64,000 bases of DNA from Thermothielavioides terrestris NRRL 8126 (GCF_000226115.1 NC_016460.1:1736001-1800000), one strand, 5' to 3'. Positions 32,895 to 44,171 are shown, counted from the first letter of the stretch. Numbers and translations: made by a program. Notes: generated from the letters alone by a model not told the origin.

Positions 32895-35223
32895 TCATTT
32901 CCTCTTCTTCCCGCCCGCACGACTCTTCGGTGTCCGCTTCCTGATCTTCTTGAGGTTCAACACAGCGCCTTTCCCTTCTCGCTCCGCCCGGCCTTTCTTC
33001 CACAGCCGGCCCTCCATCCTATCCGCCTTGGCATCGAGCTTCTTCTTGTCCTTATTGCTGAGCTTACCCTTGCCCTTCTCCTTCATCGCGTTTCTGATGC
33101 CGTTGAGCTGAGCCAGCCCGGCCTCCTTTGCCTTCTTCTTCTCCTTCTCTGTCTCAAACCACGTCCGCTTCGGCCGCGAATGGATCTCTTCCTCGTGCTT
33201 GATCAGGTTCTCGCCCTTCTTGACCTGCATCTCGACGTGGGCGAGCTGCCTCTCCTCTTCCTCTTCGCGCAGAACCGCCTCGATGTCCTCCTCCATCTCG
33301 TCCACCTGAGCCTGCCATTTGTCCGCATCGCCCGGGTCAATCACTCGGCTGACGATCTTCGAGCCTTGCGCCTTGCCGGCCTTGACCGCTGCCTTCACCA
33401 CCTTGCGGTCGGGCTCTGCGGCCAGCGTGATGGCGACACCGCTGCGGCCCGCGCGTGCCGTACGGCCAACACGGTGGACATAGATCTCCAGGTTTTGAGG
33501 TGCTTCGTAGTTGATGACGGTGTCGACTCTCTTGATATCGAGACCGCGAGACGCGAGATCCGTTGCCAGCAGGTAGTCCACCTTGCCGTCTCGGAAGTCT
33601 TCGACGCTCCCAATACGCTTGGAACATTGTTAGCAAAGGGCACCGGATGGTTGGGTGGGCAAGGTGGCGGGGACGTACCTGAGTCTGGCTCATGCTACCG
33701 TGCAGTTCTGCACACGACAGCCCGAGCAGACCGAAAATGATCCGAGCCCGGTGGGCAACCTTCTTCTGCCGAAAGAAGATGATGACGCGCTTCGTGTAGA
33801 GGGTCTTGCAGATGTGCACCAGGTATCCCATGCGCTTCTCCTCGCGCCCCGGCCGTAGCCGCACAAACTCCTGGGTTAGTGTGCCAGCCGTCGCCTTCTG
33901 GGAATCGACCATGATCCGGACCGGCTTGTTGAGGCCAACGCGAATCAGGTTGTCGACCGAGGACGTCATGGTGGCAGAGAAGAGCATAGTCTGCCGTGAC
34001 TTCGGCAGTGTTGTGAGAATCTCGTTCAGCTCGTCGGCGAAACCGTCCTCGAGCATCCTGTCGGCTTCGTCAAGTACGAGAATCTCCACCCTGTCGACCG
34101 CAAAGCTGGCTGAGTTCCGCATGTGGTCGATGAAACGGCCGGGTGTCGCGATGACCACGTCGGGTCTGAGACGCAGCTCTGCCTCCTGCACCTTGCGACT
34201 TAGACCGCCAGCGGCTAGGCAGAACTTGATGTCGGTGAACCTCGCCAGCTTCGTTGCAACTGCGTGACACTGCATCGCCAATTCACGGGTAGGAGTGAGG
34301 ATGACGACTCTCGTTGTCGGGACCTTGTTCGGTCGATGTAGTAGGCGTTCGAGGATGGGGACCATGAACGCCGCCGTCTTTCCAGAGCCCGTGACAGCCC
34401 CGCCAACCACGTCTTTGCCCATAAGCGCGATGGGAATCGTCTTGGCCTGGATCGGCGTCGGTTCGTCGAAGCCGACGGAAGTGAGGGCCCGGAGGAGCGG
34501 CCGCGACAGCGGCAGATCCAGGAACGAGGACAGCTTGCCCTTCTTGGCGGGCTTTTCTGTTTCCTCGGGAGCGGCAAAGAACTCTTTTCGTTTGGCCTCC
34601 TCCTCTGCGTCCTCCTCCTCGTCGTCCTCCGACGACTCCACGTCATCAGGGTGCGGCACTGGCGTCGCAACCGAGTCATCGTCGGACGCAGACTGCTCCT
34701 CTTCGTCTTCCCCGCTCCCGCCGTCCTCCTCCACATCTGACCCAGCTCCCATGCCGAACCCATCCTCCGCTAGCACCTCCTCGTCCAAATCCACGTCCGC
34801 CTCCATTTTGTCAATGGGTTCCCCAACCACCTCTGAGCTCGCCGTCCCGCCGGCTTTCCCTTCCTTTCTCCGGCGGATGATCTTGTCCAAGTCGACACCC
34901 GCACTCTTGTTCTCACCGGCAGAGGCATCTACGCCGTTCTGCTCGCTGTGAAATTCCTTGAGATCGGCCTCGTCAAAGTCGCGGACGTTGTCCCCGTCCA
35001 GGTCGATTTCGAAGTTGGGGTCGAAAACGCCGTCGTCGGCGCTGTCGCTGGCGGTTTCAGGCGCACGTTTCCCTCTGCTGCTCGAGCCGGCGAGCTTGGC
35101 TTTCTTGCGCGGAGGGGGGGACTCGGCCTCCTCCTCCGGGTACTCGACCTCCTCGTCATCGGAGATCGTGCGCACGAACCCGTCATCGTCTATTTGGGGA
35201 CGAGACTTCTGAGCGCCCGCCAT
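32895..35223 (-). CDS. DRS1: DEAD-box ATP-dependent RNA helicase Drs1 (DDX27)
   Basis: Nucleolar DEAD-box RNA helicase needed for 60S ribosomal subunit assembly (27S pre-rRNA processing). Two exons, 35223-33679 and 33617-32895, encoding 755 aa. The acidic N terminus contains KKAKL-type basic patches. The helicase core starts near residue 235 with the Q motif ([13 protein letters not shown]), then AVTGSGKT (motif I), [12 protein letters not shown] (motif II, about 382), LFSATMTSS (motif III) and, after the splice, [10 protein letters not shown] and [11 protein letters not shown] (motif VI, about 562). The lysine-rich C terminus ends in SRAGGKKRK. The splice joins MSQTQ to [20 protein letters not shown] and leaves both flanks in frame. 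MITE copy 4 lies only 169 bp upstream of the start codon, and MITE copy 3 lies about 500 bp beyond the stop in inverted orientation. Confidence 0.95.
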
Positions 35224-35391
35224 TATCTCGGTTGTTTTAAAACGGGGTGAACTGCTCTGGTTACTAGGCGGCTGGTTGGCGGCGGGGCCAGAGATGGTCG
35301 CAACAAGTCGGCCCAAGAAAAATATTTGGGGACACTTTTCTGCCGGGCGGTGAGGCTGCAGCGTGAACTGCGTAGCGCCAAATGGGCGTTG

Positions 35392-35793
35392 GGTTATTCT
35401 TAAAGAGGTCCCGCCAAGACTAATTTCGGAACCTACCGCTTACAAGTATTTACAAATTGCCGCGAGGGAGCGGGGTCGCCACGACTTCGAGCAACATCAA
35501 CAACGAAGAATTGCAAAGACTCGTAGCAACAACTTTGCGAAACCTCAACCAAATTGAAAAAAAAGAAAACGAAGTTAACCTACACCCTAACCTTGACCCT
35601 CACCCTAACTATAACCCTCACCCTAACCAGTAGGGGGCTGGCGCTACCCCCCGTACCCCCGGCGAACTAACCCGTGGCTAACCCGTGGCGATAGTGCAAA
35701 CCCCTTGGCGGTCTTGGCGGGGTACTGACGCTGTAAAAACATTGCCGACAATTGGCCGAAATTAGTCTTGGCGGGACCTCTTTAAGATCCAGC
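35392..35793 (-). mobile_element. MITE copy 4
   Basis: 402-bp member of the family. Outer ends are GGTTATTC (left) and GCTGGATC (right, reverse complement). The right end is identical over its outer 8 bp to the left end of copy 3. It is flanked by the 9-bp direct repeat TGGGCGTTG at 35383-35391 and 35794-35802. It sits 169 bp upstream of the DRS1 ATG, so it probably lies within the DRS1 promoter or 5' UTR. The interior has CCCTAACC-type repeats at about 35580-35630. Confidence 0.94.
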
Positions 35794-37065
35794 TGGGCGT
35801 TGTGCTTCGGCGGTTTGGCACCCGAGGCGCCCGCTGTGGGGTCGCCTGAGAATGGAAGCTGACCAACATCAACTGCATAGGCGAACAAGGCGCAAGCTCC
35901 GACTTGAGTAGCCGGAACGAACCGCCGCGCGGTCAAGTTGTGCCCGCGACGGCGTTGCAAAAAGAGTAGAAACCATGTTGTTGGCTGTGAATAGACACCA
36001 ATGCCTACCAATTGCTGTAGGACAGCAGTAGCGAGAGTAACAAGGCTGTCCCTACCCCAGGGGCCCAGGTGCAACCGTACCTAGAGGAGGAGACATGGAT
36101 ATCTTCGTCCATTATGTGAGCTGATCTGCCTGCAGAGAGGTCGGTTTGTCGGGGCATGTCGAGATTCCATTGCCGCGAGAAGCTCAAGGGGAAGTGGGTG
36201 CCACAAGTGCTGTGGTCGCTGAGTGGTCACCGAGTTCGGTAAGTCCATGGCCCGACGAGGGCCAGCTGAGTCCCGCCGCGGGCGGCGCGCCAACTGGAGC
36301 CTCTCCTGGTGGAGGGGAAGAGGAGAAGGAAGGGGAGGAGGGCGGTCGCAAGCGCAAGGCCTGAGAATCTCGCAGCGGCTAGAAAAGCGTTGCAAGGTTG
36401 GTGGTCGACGGGACAGCAGCTTGCGCCGACGGCCGAGGCCGGGCGTCGCGCGGCCGAGTCAGGCTTGAGGGGAACTTCAAAGAAACAGAACTTGAGGAAG
36501 ATGGCTGGAAAACTTACCTGGCGGGCGCGGGCGGATCAAATGGTTCACAAGGCAGATACAACATGCCCACGATGTCCGCGGTGCCCGTACACTAAATCAC
36601 CCTCATCAACATCGCAACCCATGTACGAGTTCACCTGCGTCCAGGTCTTGTCACGTCACGTCATCTTCCGAGAGGCTGTCCTCCTCGTGCATAGAAAAAT
36701 GGAAGACGACATCTTATGTGTCGTTCAACGGGTCTTGTGAAAAAAATGCTATCCAAAATGCGGGCACGAAAAGCCGCAGAAACAAAAAACCTCCCCTTCA
36801 CTCCTCCAGGCCCTGAGTTGATATGTATGTCGCTCGGACATGAAGGAGACTTCAGTGTAACTCCTAACGCCTGGCCAATGGTATATAATGCTCCATCTCT
36901 TTCAAGGAACCGCCCTGACCCAAACGATCTCCCCCCCTCGGGATTTTTCCCGCGCCTCGAGTCTCATCAACGCTCCGCTCCCTCATTAGAAATGCGCAGC
37001 AGCGTGTTATCCATCTCACTCCGACGTATATGGGGTCCCGTGGTCCGCCGACCCAAGCACCAATG
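35794..37065. other. Intergenic between MITE copy 4 and membrane protein gene
   Basis: About 1.27 kb with no confident gene. Open plus-strand frames at 36146-36364 and 36309-36740 have Glu/Gly- and Arg-rich composition and a GTAAGT-like donor at about 36240, but no recognisable homology. Confidence 0.4.
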
Positions 37066-39386
37066 TCACCTCCTGCTGCGCGCGTCGCCCAAGTCATACG
37101 ACTCCCCCTCCTCTTCCTCCATTGCCCGGACAGCAGGCGCGGCAGCAGTGTCCCCCCTGGCCGCCTTCTCGGCGCGCATCCTCGAGATCTCCGCATCAGA
37201 GAGCAGGAACTTCTGCTCATCAATCACCCTGTTGGTCCTCCCTCCGCCGCCGCCGCCGATGCTCGACGGCCCGGCCTGCGCGTGCGCATGCTGCAAGTAC
37301 GGCCGGAACGGCAGTTGCGGCTCGTGCTGGGGCGCGGCGCCGGGGAGCTCGTACTCGACCGTGTCGGAGGTGTAGTGGTAGAAGCCGTCCTTGGTGGGCG
37401 GCAGCTCGGCCTCGGCCTGGGGCTCGGCCAGCTTGCGGACGGCGCCCTTCTCCATGGCCTCGAATTCCTCGGACGACGCGTACGGCGGCAGCGGGCCCAT
37501 CGACACGCCCAGCAGCGGCGAGTCGGCCTCCCAGGAGAACTTGCGCTCGTTGGACGCGGCCGACTGGGCGGCGGCGGCCTCGGCGAACCTGCGCTTGACG
37601 ATGCTTTCGTCGGGCGGGACGGTGGGCGAGACGACCTGCGGCGTGGGAGTGACCTTGTTCGGCCCGTACGAAACCACAGCGGGTACCGCGGGTTTCCTCG
37701 GCGGTGACGGATTTGGGTCGGACATGACACTCGGAGGAGGGAGGCTGTAGCTGCTGTAGTCGGTGTAGTGGGACACATAGGGCATTTGGTCCGTGCTACC
37801 TGGGGATATCGGCGAGGCGGCCGAGTTCACGTTTAGCCTCGGTTGCGTTCGAGGCATCAGGGTCGGTGTGACGGGGTTGGGACCGTACGATACGACGGTC
37901 GGAGCTGAGGCTTGTAGTTGGGACCTGAGTCGCGCCGCTGTGAGCTCTTCACGCTCGATGCTGCGTTCATGCGTCCAGAAGCCTCCGGACTGCGAGTGCG
38001 TGGGCGACTGCGCCCCGGTTGGCGAATGCGAATGCACGGTAGAGTGGAGTGAGCGCACGTCGTCATAGCCTGTCGAGCCTGGGTAGCCGTCGAAGACGGG
38101 TTGTATAGGGCAGAGCGGCTCGTCAGAGTGGCCCGACGCGTCTGACGCAGCGCCTTTTTTCCTCTTCTTTTCGGGCCCTTTCCTGCCACCGCAACCTGCG
38201 TGGTTGCCCATGCCGCCCGCCACGTTCCCAGCCTGTGCGCCGCGGCGGCGTCTGAAATACAAAAAAGCAGCCATAGCGCCGATGGCAATGCAGCTGAGCG
38301 CAATCCCAATGCCCAAGGCTGCCTTGGCACCGGCGCTGAAGCTGTCTCCCCGAGAGTCGCTTTCCTGAGAATCCACGGCGGCGACGGTGCGGGCTGCTAA
38401 AGGGGGGGTTGCCGAGGCACGCAGGCCGGGCGAAAGGAGAAACGTCTCGCTGGCGTCGCGGCAGTCGCCAGCGTCGGATGTCAGCTCGAACCAGCAGGGG
38501 TCATCCGAGGCAAAGTTCAGGGAGACTAGGGCGTTGCCGTCGAACGGACTGACATTGTCGGCGCGAAATTCTAGACGGGTAAGACAAAGAAAGTATTAGT
38601 TAGTTGGCCAGTCAGCAGGGCTTGCAGCGCGCAGTCAGCCGGGGGGACAGCAAGCCACGTCCGACTCGTCCGGCGGAATGGGGGAATAGGCGACTGAAGC
38701 GAAAACATATGTGGAGGGTGGTTCGACAGCGACTTGGCGGAGACGGCACTCACTCAATGTTGCCCTCCCGGGGGTGCCACACCAGCACAACAGAACGGGA
38801 TTGGCGAGGCCGGAACGGTATGTGATGTTGACGGTGTCGAGGTGGGAGAACGCGAGGCCTCTTGTTGGGAAGAGGAAGTCTGCTCCGCAAGTTGTGCTGC
38901 GCGCGATCCCGCCGCTCTTCAGAGGATCTGGGACCTTGCGGCGCCGGCCGTTCCGCAATATTGGAGGAGTCGTCGGTTTCCCCGTCGCCATCACCGCGGC
39001 CGAAGCGACTCGAGGCGGCGTTTCGTCTCACGGAGACATGGGCGCGCAGTCAGACCATTACCGGGGCGAGATGCAGCAACCGCTACCAGAGTACGGGGTC
39101 GGAATCGTCGAGCGGAACAATCGGCGTCGGCGGGTGCGATGGTGGTTTTGGTCCAGCGAAGCGGATCAGCGTCTGGGCAACAGGGCGACAGGGCGGGTGC
39201 TGGGAAGGGTGTGCGGGAAGGATGGAGAGGGCCCGGGGATGGGCTGAGAGCGGCGAGCAGACGGGATTGGACAGCCAGGCGAGGAGGCTGGAGCCCGCCC
39301 AGTCACCCGAAGAATGCCCAAGCAGCCCCCAGAACGACGCCAGACAGCCGACCGTCCCAGGCCCTTGTCCTCAATCTGACAAGCAT
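37066..39386 (-). CDS. Type I single-pass membrane protein with Ser/Pro-rich cytoplasmic tail
   Basis: Predicted cell-surface or cell-wall-stress-type membrane protein of 575 aa; family not named. Exons: 39386-39307, 38896-38754, 38570-37066, summing to 1728 nt. Exon 1 encodes a signal-peptide-like start (MLVRLRTRAWDGRLSGVVL and more). Exon 2 encodes TTCGADFLFPTRGLAFSHLD and exon 3 continues the cysteine-containing extracellular part. One hydrophobic helix (about residues 159-180) ends in a FRRRRG stop-transfer signal. The long tail is rich in Ser, Pro and Tyr with repeated VVSYGPN-type blocks. Intron 1 would be about 410 bp, unusually long here. An alternative start at 38991 avoids it but lacks a signal peptide. 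The latter two exons are well supported; the first is a moderate-confidence choice. Confidence 0.68.
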
Positions 39387-39893
39387 CACCTGCCCTACGG
39401 AGTTTGCCCCTTCCCCTGCCGCGTGTTGGCTAGTTAAACTACGCCGCTGTGCCGCTTCGCTGCATCGGATCCCCCGTCCACTCAGCCCTGAGGTGGGTGG
39501 AAGTTGGCCAAATGCGCCAAGCAACGAGCGGCATAACTTGTCGCCGCCTTCGGGCCCCGGAAGCGGCGGCGTGAGGTAAGGTCATGTTCCATGGTTCCAG
39601 AGTCGCCGAAGTTGTGTTCTTCCCTTCGCCGGTCTGGACGAGAGAGCTAGCGCTGAGGTGCCCCGTGCCAGCCGGCTGCCCCGCACCGATGAAAGGATTC
39701 AAGGTTCCTCAACCGCTGCCCGGCTCCCTTCATGCTGAGAACACGAGACGCAAGAAAGACGGAGACTGAAACCTGCATCGGCCGCAGCAGCAACGTGTAT
39801 CTTGCTTTGGCGACTCGACTTGGCGTGGTCCTGTGCAGAAAGTCTGCGCAACCGTTCGACGCCGACTGAGGCCACGGGCAACGGATCAGCGCT
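39387..39893. other. Membrane protein gene upstream region
   Basis: About 500 bp before the inverted-repeat element at 39894. No gene seen; presumed promoter of the membrane protein gene. A CAGCGCT sequence at 39887-39893 may be part of the target site of the next element. Confidence 0.45.
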
Positions 39894-40347
39894 CGACTTC
39901 TTTAAAATGACAACCCCTTTTTTTTAGAATGACAACCCCGATGGGCGGCCCGTGCGTCTCCCACCAAGTTTTGCAGCGCATGTCAATCGCCACAAGAATC
40001 GCTGCAAATCGACGATGTTCCTAACGTTGTTGAAGAGCCGGGAGGATACAGATTTAGTGGAAAACGTGGAACTAGCTGAAAAGCTTAAAGATGCAGTAGA
40101 ATCAGCCTTGCACAGCACGGTAAGGTATATAAGCCTGGAATACTGCCTGTCTTGACCGCCTACCTATGTAGTGCAGCCCGTAAGTCACGTGGTACTGCCT
40201 TATCGATAAGGGGCTACATTAAGCTTTGCAACGTCTTAGCCAGGCCATTGGTGATACGCGGTGCAAGATTTTGGTGGTGGACGTACGGGCCGCCCATCGG
40301 GTTTGTCATTCTAAAAAAAAGGGGGTTGTCATTTTAAAGAAGTCGGC
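39894..40347. mobile_element. Second, distinct inverted-repeat element
   Basis: About 454 bp bounded by inverted repeats of roughly 60 bp. The left end starts CGACTTCTTTAAAATGACAA, and the right end is the reverse complement of nearly the same sequence, with a one-base length difference in the T run. Within each end the block AATGACAACCCC occurs twice. Flanking CAGCGCT copies (39887-39893 and 40348-40354) are a possible target duplication, although this motif is nearly self-complementary. The interior is unlike the four-copy MITE and has a TATATAAG motif at about 40133. No transposase is recognisable. A TTAA-type boundary inside the repeats is an alternative. Confidence 0.75.
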
Positions 40348-41190
40348 CAGCGCTGCACGCCTCAGTGTTTCGGTGGAGTCCTTGGCAGGACAAGAGCTTC
40401 GCCTGCTCCATAATTAGCGCCACTAGTAACGCTAGTGGACTTCACCCACGCTAGGCCAGGCGCATAGCGTCAACTTCCGGCCTCCGATTGGGCGTCCGGC
40501 ACCTTGCCAAGCCCTTTCGGTCGTGTAGTAAAGCTTCAGTTCCACAGCGTATCCTCGGGTGTTGCAAGGAACACGATGGAGAGGGAACAGACATTGTCGT
40601 GATTCATTGACTTTCCTACACTACACGAGCATCCCATGATGGACCCCTCTGACCGCCAGATTGATGTTGCGGGGCGAACCGGATCTGCGGCCAGGCCAGG
40701 AGTGTTTCCGGGATCTGATACATACACAGTAAGTGGTATATTCTCCGGAATGTGCGAAATATCCGTTGTGAAGCCCAACTAACACAATGGCTTAACATCG
40801 CACAGATTTCGGCGCATTGTGATACTTATCTGTTCTTGTTCCAGCAAAGGTCCATTTGCGGAATTACCCATGGAGCGACTGCACCGCAGACGAGTTGAGG
40901 CTGATGAACCCAGCACAGCCCACTCGTGGACATCAAACTTTTGAGTAAGAAGTGCGACCTGCATCTTCTGCCCAATTATCTGAGCCAGTGAATTTGTCTC
41001 GAACGTGCTCAGGTACAGCTCCCATTGCCATACCAGGCACACAAGGAACATACCCTTACCCAGCAGCAACTTCCCCTTCCTATGTCCACGACACGGCAGC
41101 GGATTGTTCTGGGCCTTGGCCGGGGACGGCACCTGACGACGCCTTCATCCTCGGGCCAAGTTCAAGCATGATCTGCAGCACTTTGCGCGA
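40348..41190. other. Interval between TIR element and GH16 gene
   Basis: About 840 bp with no supported gene; contains the 3' flank of the GH16 gene. Confidence 0.5.
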
Positions 41191-42121
41191 TCACGAATTA
41201 TAGCTCCAGACCTCCAAGTTCCGGACCTGGTACAAGGTGTCTACGCGAAAAGGGCGATGGGTTAGCATCAACACGAGTTTGGCACAGTCGGATGTGTGAC
41301 ACGGTTAAACTGACCTCCACTTGGCCCGGGCGACCCCGAGGAGCCCTCCATCTGGAGATTGATGATCCTGTCAAGGTCATCAGCGCTACCGCCTAAACAC
41401 TAAGCAAAGCCTCTCCCTCAGCCAGTCCTCCCCATGAAGGAAGGACAAGAACTCACAGGTACATGGGCGCGCCCACGAACCCCTTCCCGTACTGCGTGTC
41501 GACGAGCTTGCCGTCCATGTAGAACTTGGCGCTCACGTCGCGGCCGTTCTCGTCGCGCACCTGGCACAGGATCGTGTGGAAGTCGCCGGGGTCCGGGTAG
41601 GCGACGTCCTTGGCGCGGACCTGGGACGACGTGTTGAACGTGTTGAACGAGATCTTGCCGTTGCCCTTCCACTCGGCCATGTCGATCTCGGGCGGCCAGC
41701 CCTGCACGGCGGTCAGCCAGAAGGCCGGCCACGTGCCGCGGGCGGTGGGCGCGCGGAACTCGCCCGAGAAGTCGTACCCCCCGCCGCGCGACACGTTGAA
41801 GTGCTCCTTGGCGTGCACCGCGCCGGACAGGTAGTGGATGGGGATCTGCTGCCCGCCGTGCGTCGCCGGCTTCTCGCCGCTGACCGGCTTGGCCGTCAGC
41901 GTGAGCACGCCGCCCGAGAGCGTCACCTGGGACTTGGCCATGCGCGCGCCCCCGTTGTGGTCGGTGCCCCAGGGGTAGAGGTAGTTCCAATCTGTGTCGA
42001 AGTCGGATTGCGAGTTGAAGGATGTGTTGGGGATCATGATGTGCTTGGCGGCAGCGAGCGGGAGGCCGGCCAGGGAGCCGGCCAGCAGCAGCGCTGCGAG
42101 GCTGCCGATCATGGGCCTCAT
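41191..42121 (-). CDS. Secreted glycoside hydrolase family 16 protein
   Basis: Secreted beta-glucan-type hydrolase or transglycosylase of GH16 (255 aa). Exons: 42121-41457, 41367-41315, 41240-41191, all phases consistent (768 nt). A clear signal peptide (MRPMIGSLAALLLAGSLAG region, cleavage likely before KHIMIPN) precedes the catalytic domain. The active-site motif EIDMAE (E-x-D-x-x-E) is near residues 143-148 and holds the nucleophile and acid/base glutamates. Flanking GYDFSGEFRAP and GTWPAFWLTA are typical of the family. The end is a compact jelly-roll strand split over exons 2 and 3 (NLQMEGSSGSPGPSGG, then VRNLEVWSYN). Residues after the signal lack a carbohydrate-binding module. The exact substrate (laminarin, lichenin or other) cannot be decided from sequence. 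Confidence 0.88.
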
Positions 42122-43372
42122 TGTGACAATCGCAGTTCTCAAAGACGAGGCAGCAACGAGGCGAACCCTAAGAGAGGGATGAGATGACCATGTTGAATGG
42201 GACTGGCTGATCTCCTATTATACTACCGCACTACTTAGTTTGACCACCACGGCAAACTGGCTGATCAGTGTTTGGTAACCGGGAATGAGAGACACGGGAT
42301 ATGGTAAATGAGGCCTTTGTTTGAAGATTGTTAATATGCAATAGCATCGCTTGCGTCCCGAGTTAATATACCCAGGGGCAGACCCATGAGACGGCGACAG
42401 AGAGTGCGACTCCCGGACCCAATGCCTCCGCATGGGGCCATTGTGAGGAGCACCACTCAAGAGTGTTTAAGTAAGGTACACAGCAGGCCTGGAAACGCCC
42501 TGGAAACGAAGCTGAAGCGCGCTTTTGTGTACAGGAAAATAGAAGCCAGAACATGGCACCGCGCAGAGAAGTAAATTCTGGGCCAATAATGACCCAGTCC
42601 ACAGTCCGTTTTCTACGCGGGATCCAAGATTCTCCTCCACAAAAACATCATCGAACATCCGTCGGCACTTACCCCTGGACCCCCCTGTGGTTCCCCGACA
42701 GACAAGATCAGGGTTAGGGTATTGCGTATGCTTCATGAAGCCGGTTGCGCTTCCACGTTGGAATTGCGAATCCTCCTATAGAAAAATCCGGAACGTCATC
42801 CTGAGCCCCAGACCCGCTCTAGTCACCGCAGGATTTGAGTTGGAGCTCCGGATCCTTCATGTCCTTTCCGCTCACTATCTTCCCGGGAACCTGCCGAGCC
42901 CTGCAGACCCCTGGACACCCTGCGCACGCGGCAGTTGGGAGGTCCGACAGAGTGGGACCCGGGGATTCCCGCGCCGTCGCAATCGCTGAGCCGGGCACTG
43001 TCCGTTGAAGCGCTGCGGGAGGCCGCGGCGTGGTGTCCGTTGCTGTTGACGTGCGGAGTGGCATGCATTTGAAGCAAATGCCATTGCCGTTCTTTGACCG
43101 TTTCTCTTCACCCCATGCGCTCTTTCTCCCCTTTTCCAGCATCAGCTGTCTCCCAGCCGCTCCAACGCCAACGCGGGTTGCTTCGCTCATTCCGCGATCC
43201 GTTATCCGACGGCAAGCGCGCCGGAGGCCTGCCCCTCCCCCACCTTCGGGCCCATTGCCGGGCCACTGCACCAATATTTACAACCCCCCAGCACTCATAC
43301 GGATTCAGGAGGCTTTCAAGCACTCCAAGAACGAACAGCAGCAGGACCGGTGACCAATCCAAAAATCCCACC
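42122..43372. other. Divergent promoter region (GH16 / flavin reductase)
   Basis: About 1.25 kb between divergent genes. A TATAATAG-like box on the minus strand (about 42214-42222) sits about 95 bp upstream of the GH16 start. Otherwise no defined sites and no gene. Confidence 0.5.
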
Positions 43373-44140
43373 ATGGCGTCCGAACGAACAGCCGCGTGGG
43401 AGAAGCAGATCCAGCGCAACCCACACCCCGACTTCAAGAAGGTCGAGGCCTCGCGCCCGCCCTTCGACCTGTCCACGACCTTCCACTACACCCAGACACC
43501 GGACCCGGACTGGAAGTTCGGCTCGGGCCCCAACAGCACCGCCGACCCCTCCGCGGCCGAGAAGGCGCACATCGCCATCGACCCGTACGCGCCCGGCCGC
43601 CCGGCCGGGTTCAACTACAAGCTGCTGATCTCGGCGATCGTGCCGCGGCCGATCGCCTTCCTCTCGACGCGCTCGGCCGACGGCAGCACCACCAACCTGG
43701 CGCCGTTCAGCTACTTCCAGATGATCGGGCACGACCCGCCGCTGTTCGTGATCGGCTTCGCCAGCGCGCTGAGCGCTGGATCCGCGGCCAAGGACTCGCT
43801 GCGCAACCTGCACGAGCGCGGCGAGTGCGTCATCAACGTCGTGTCGGAGCACTTCGTCGAGGCGGCCAACGCGGCGAGCGTCAACGCGCCCTACGGCGTC
43901 AGCGAGTGGGACGTCAGCGGGCTGACGCCCGCGTACGACTGCCAGACGGTCGGCTGCGCGCGCGTGCGCGAGGCCGTCTTCGCCATCGAGGGCAAGCTCG
44001 AGAGCCTGCGCGAGTTCCCGAGCCGCGCGACGCCGGGGAAGGTCTCGGCCACCATGGCCGTCATCGAGGGCACGCGCTTCTGGGCGCGCGAGGACGCGGT
44101 GAATGAGGAGAGGAATCTCATCGATCCTAAGGTGAGGAGG

Positions 44141-44171
<31 letters not shown>

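Noticed and set aside
3888..35793. Interpretation of the MITEs as TA- or TTAA-target elements
   Set aside because: The first bases inside the conserved repeat look like TTAA/TA, but exact 8-9 bp direct repeats lie 8 bp further out at all four copies, so the true boundary is outside.
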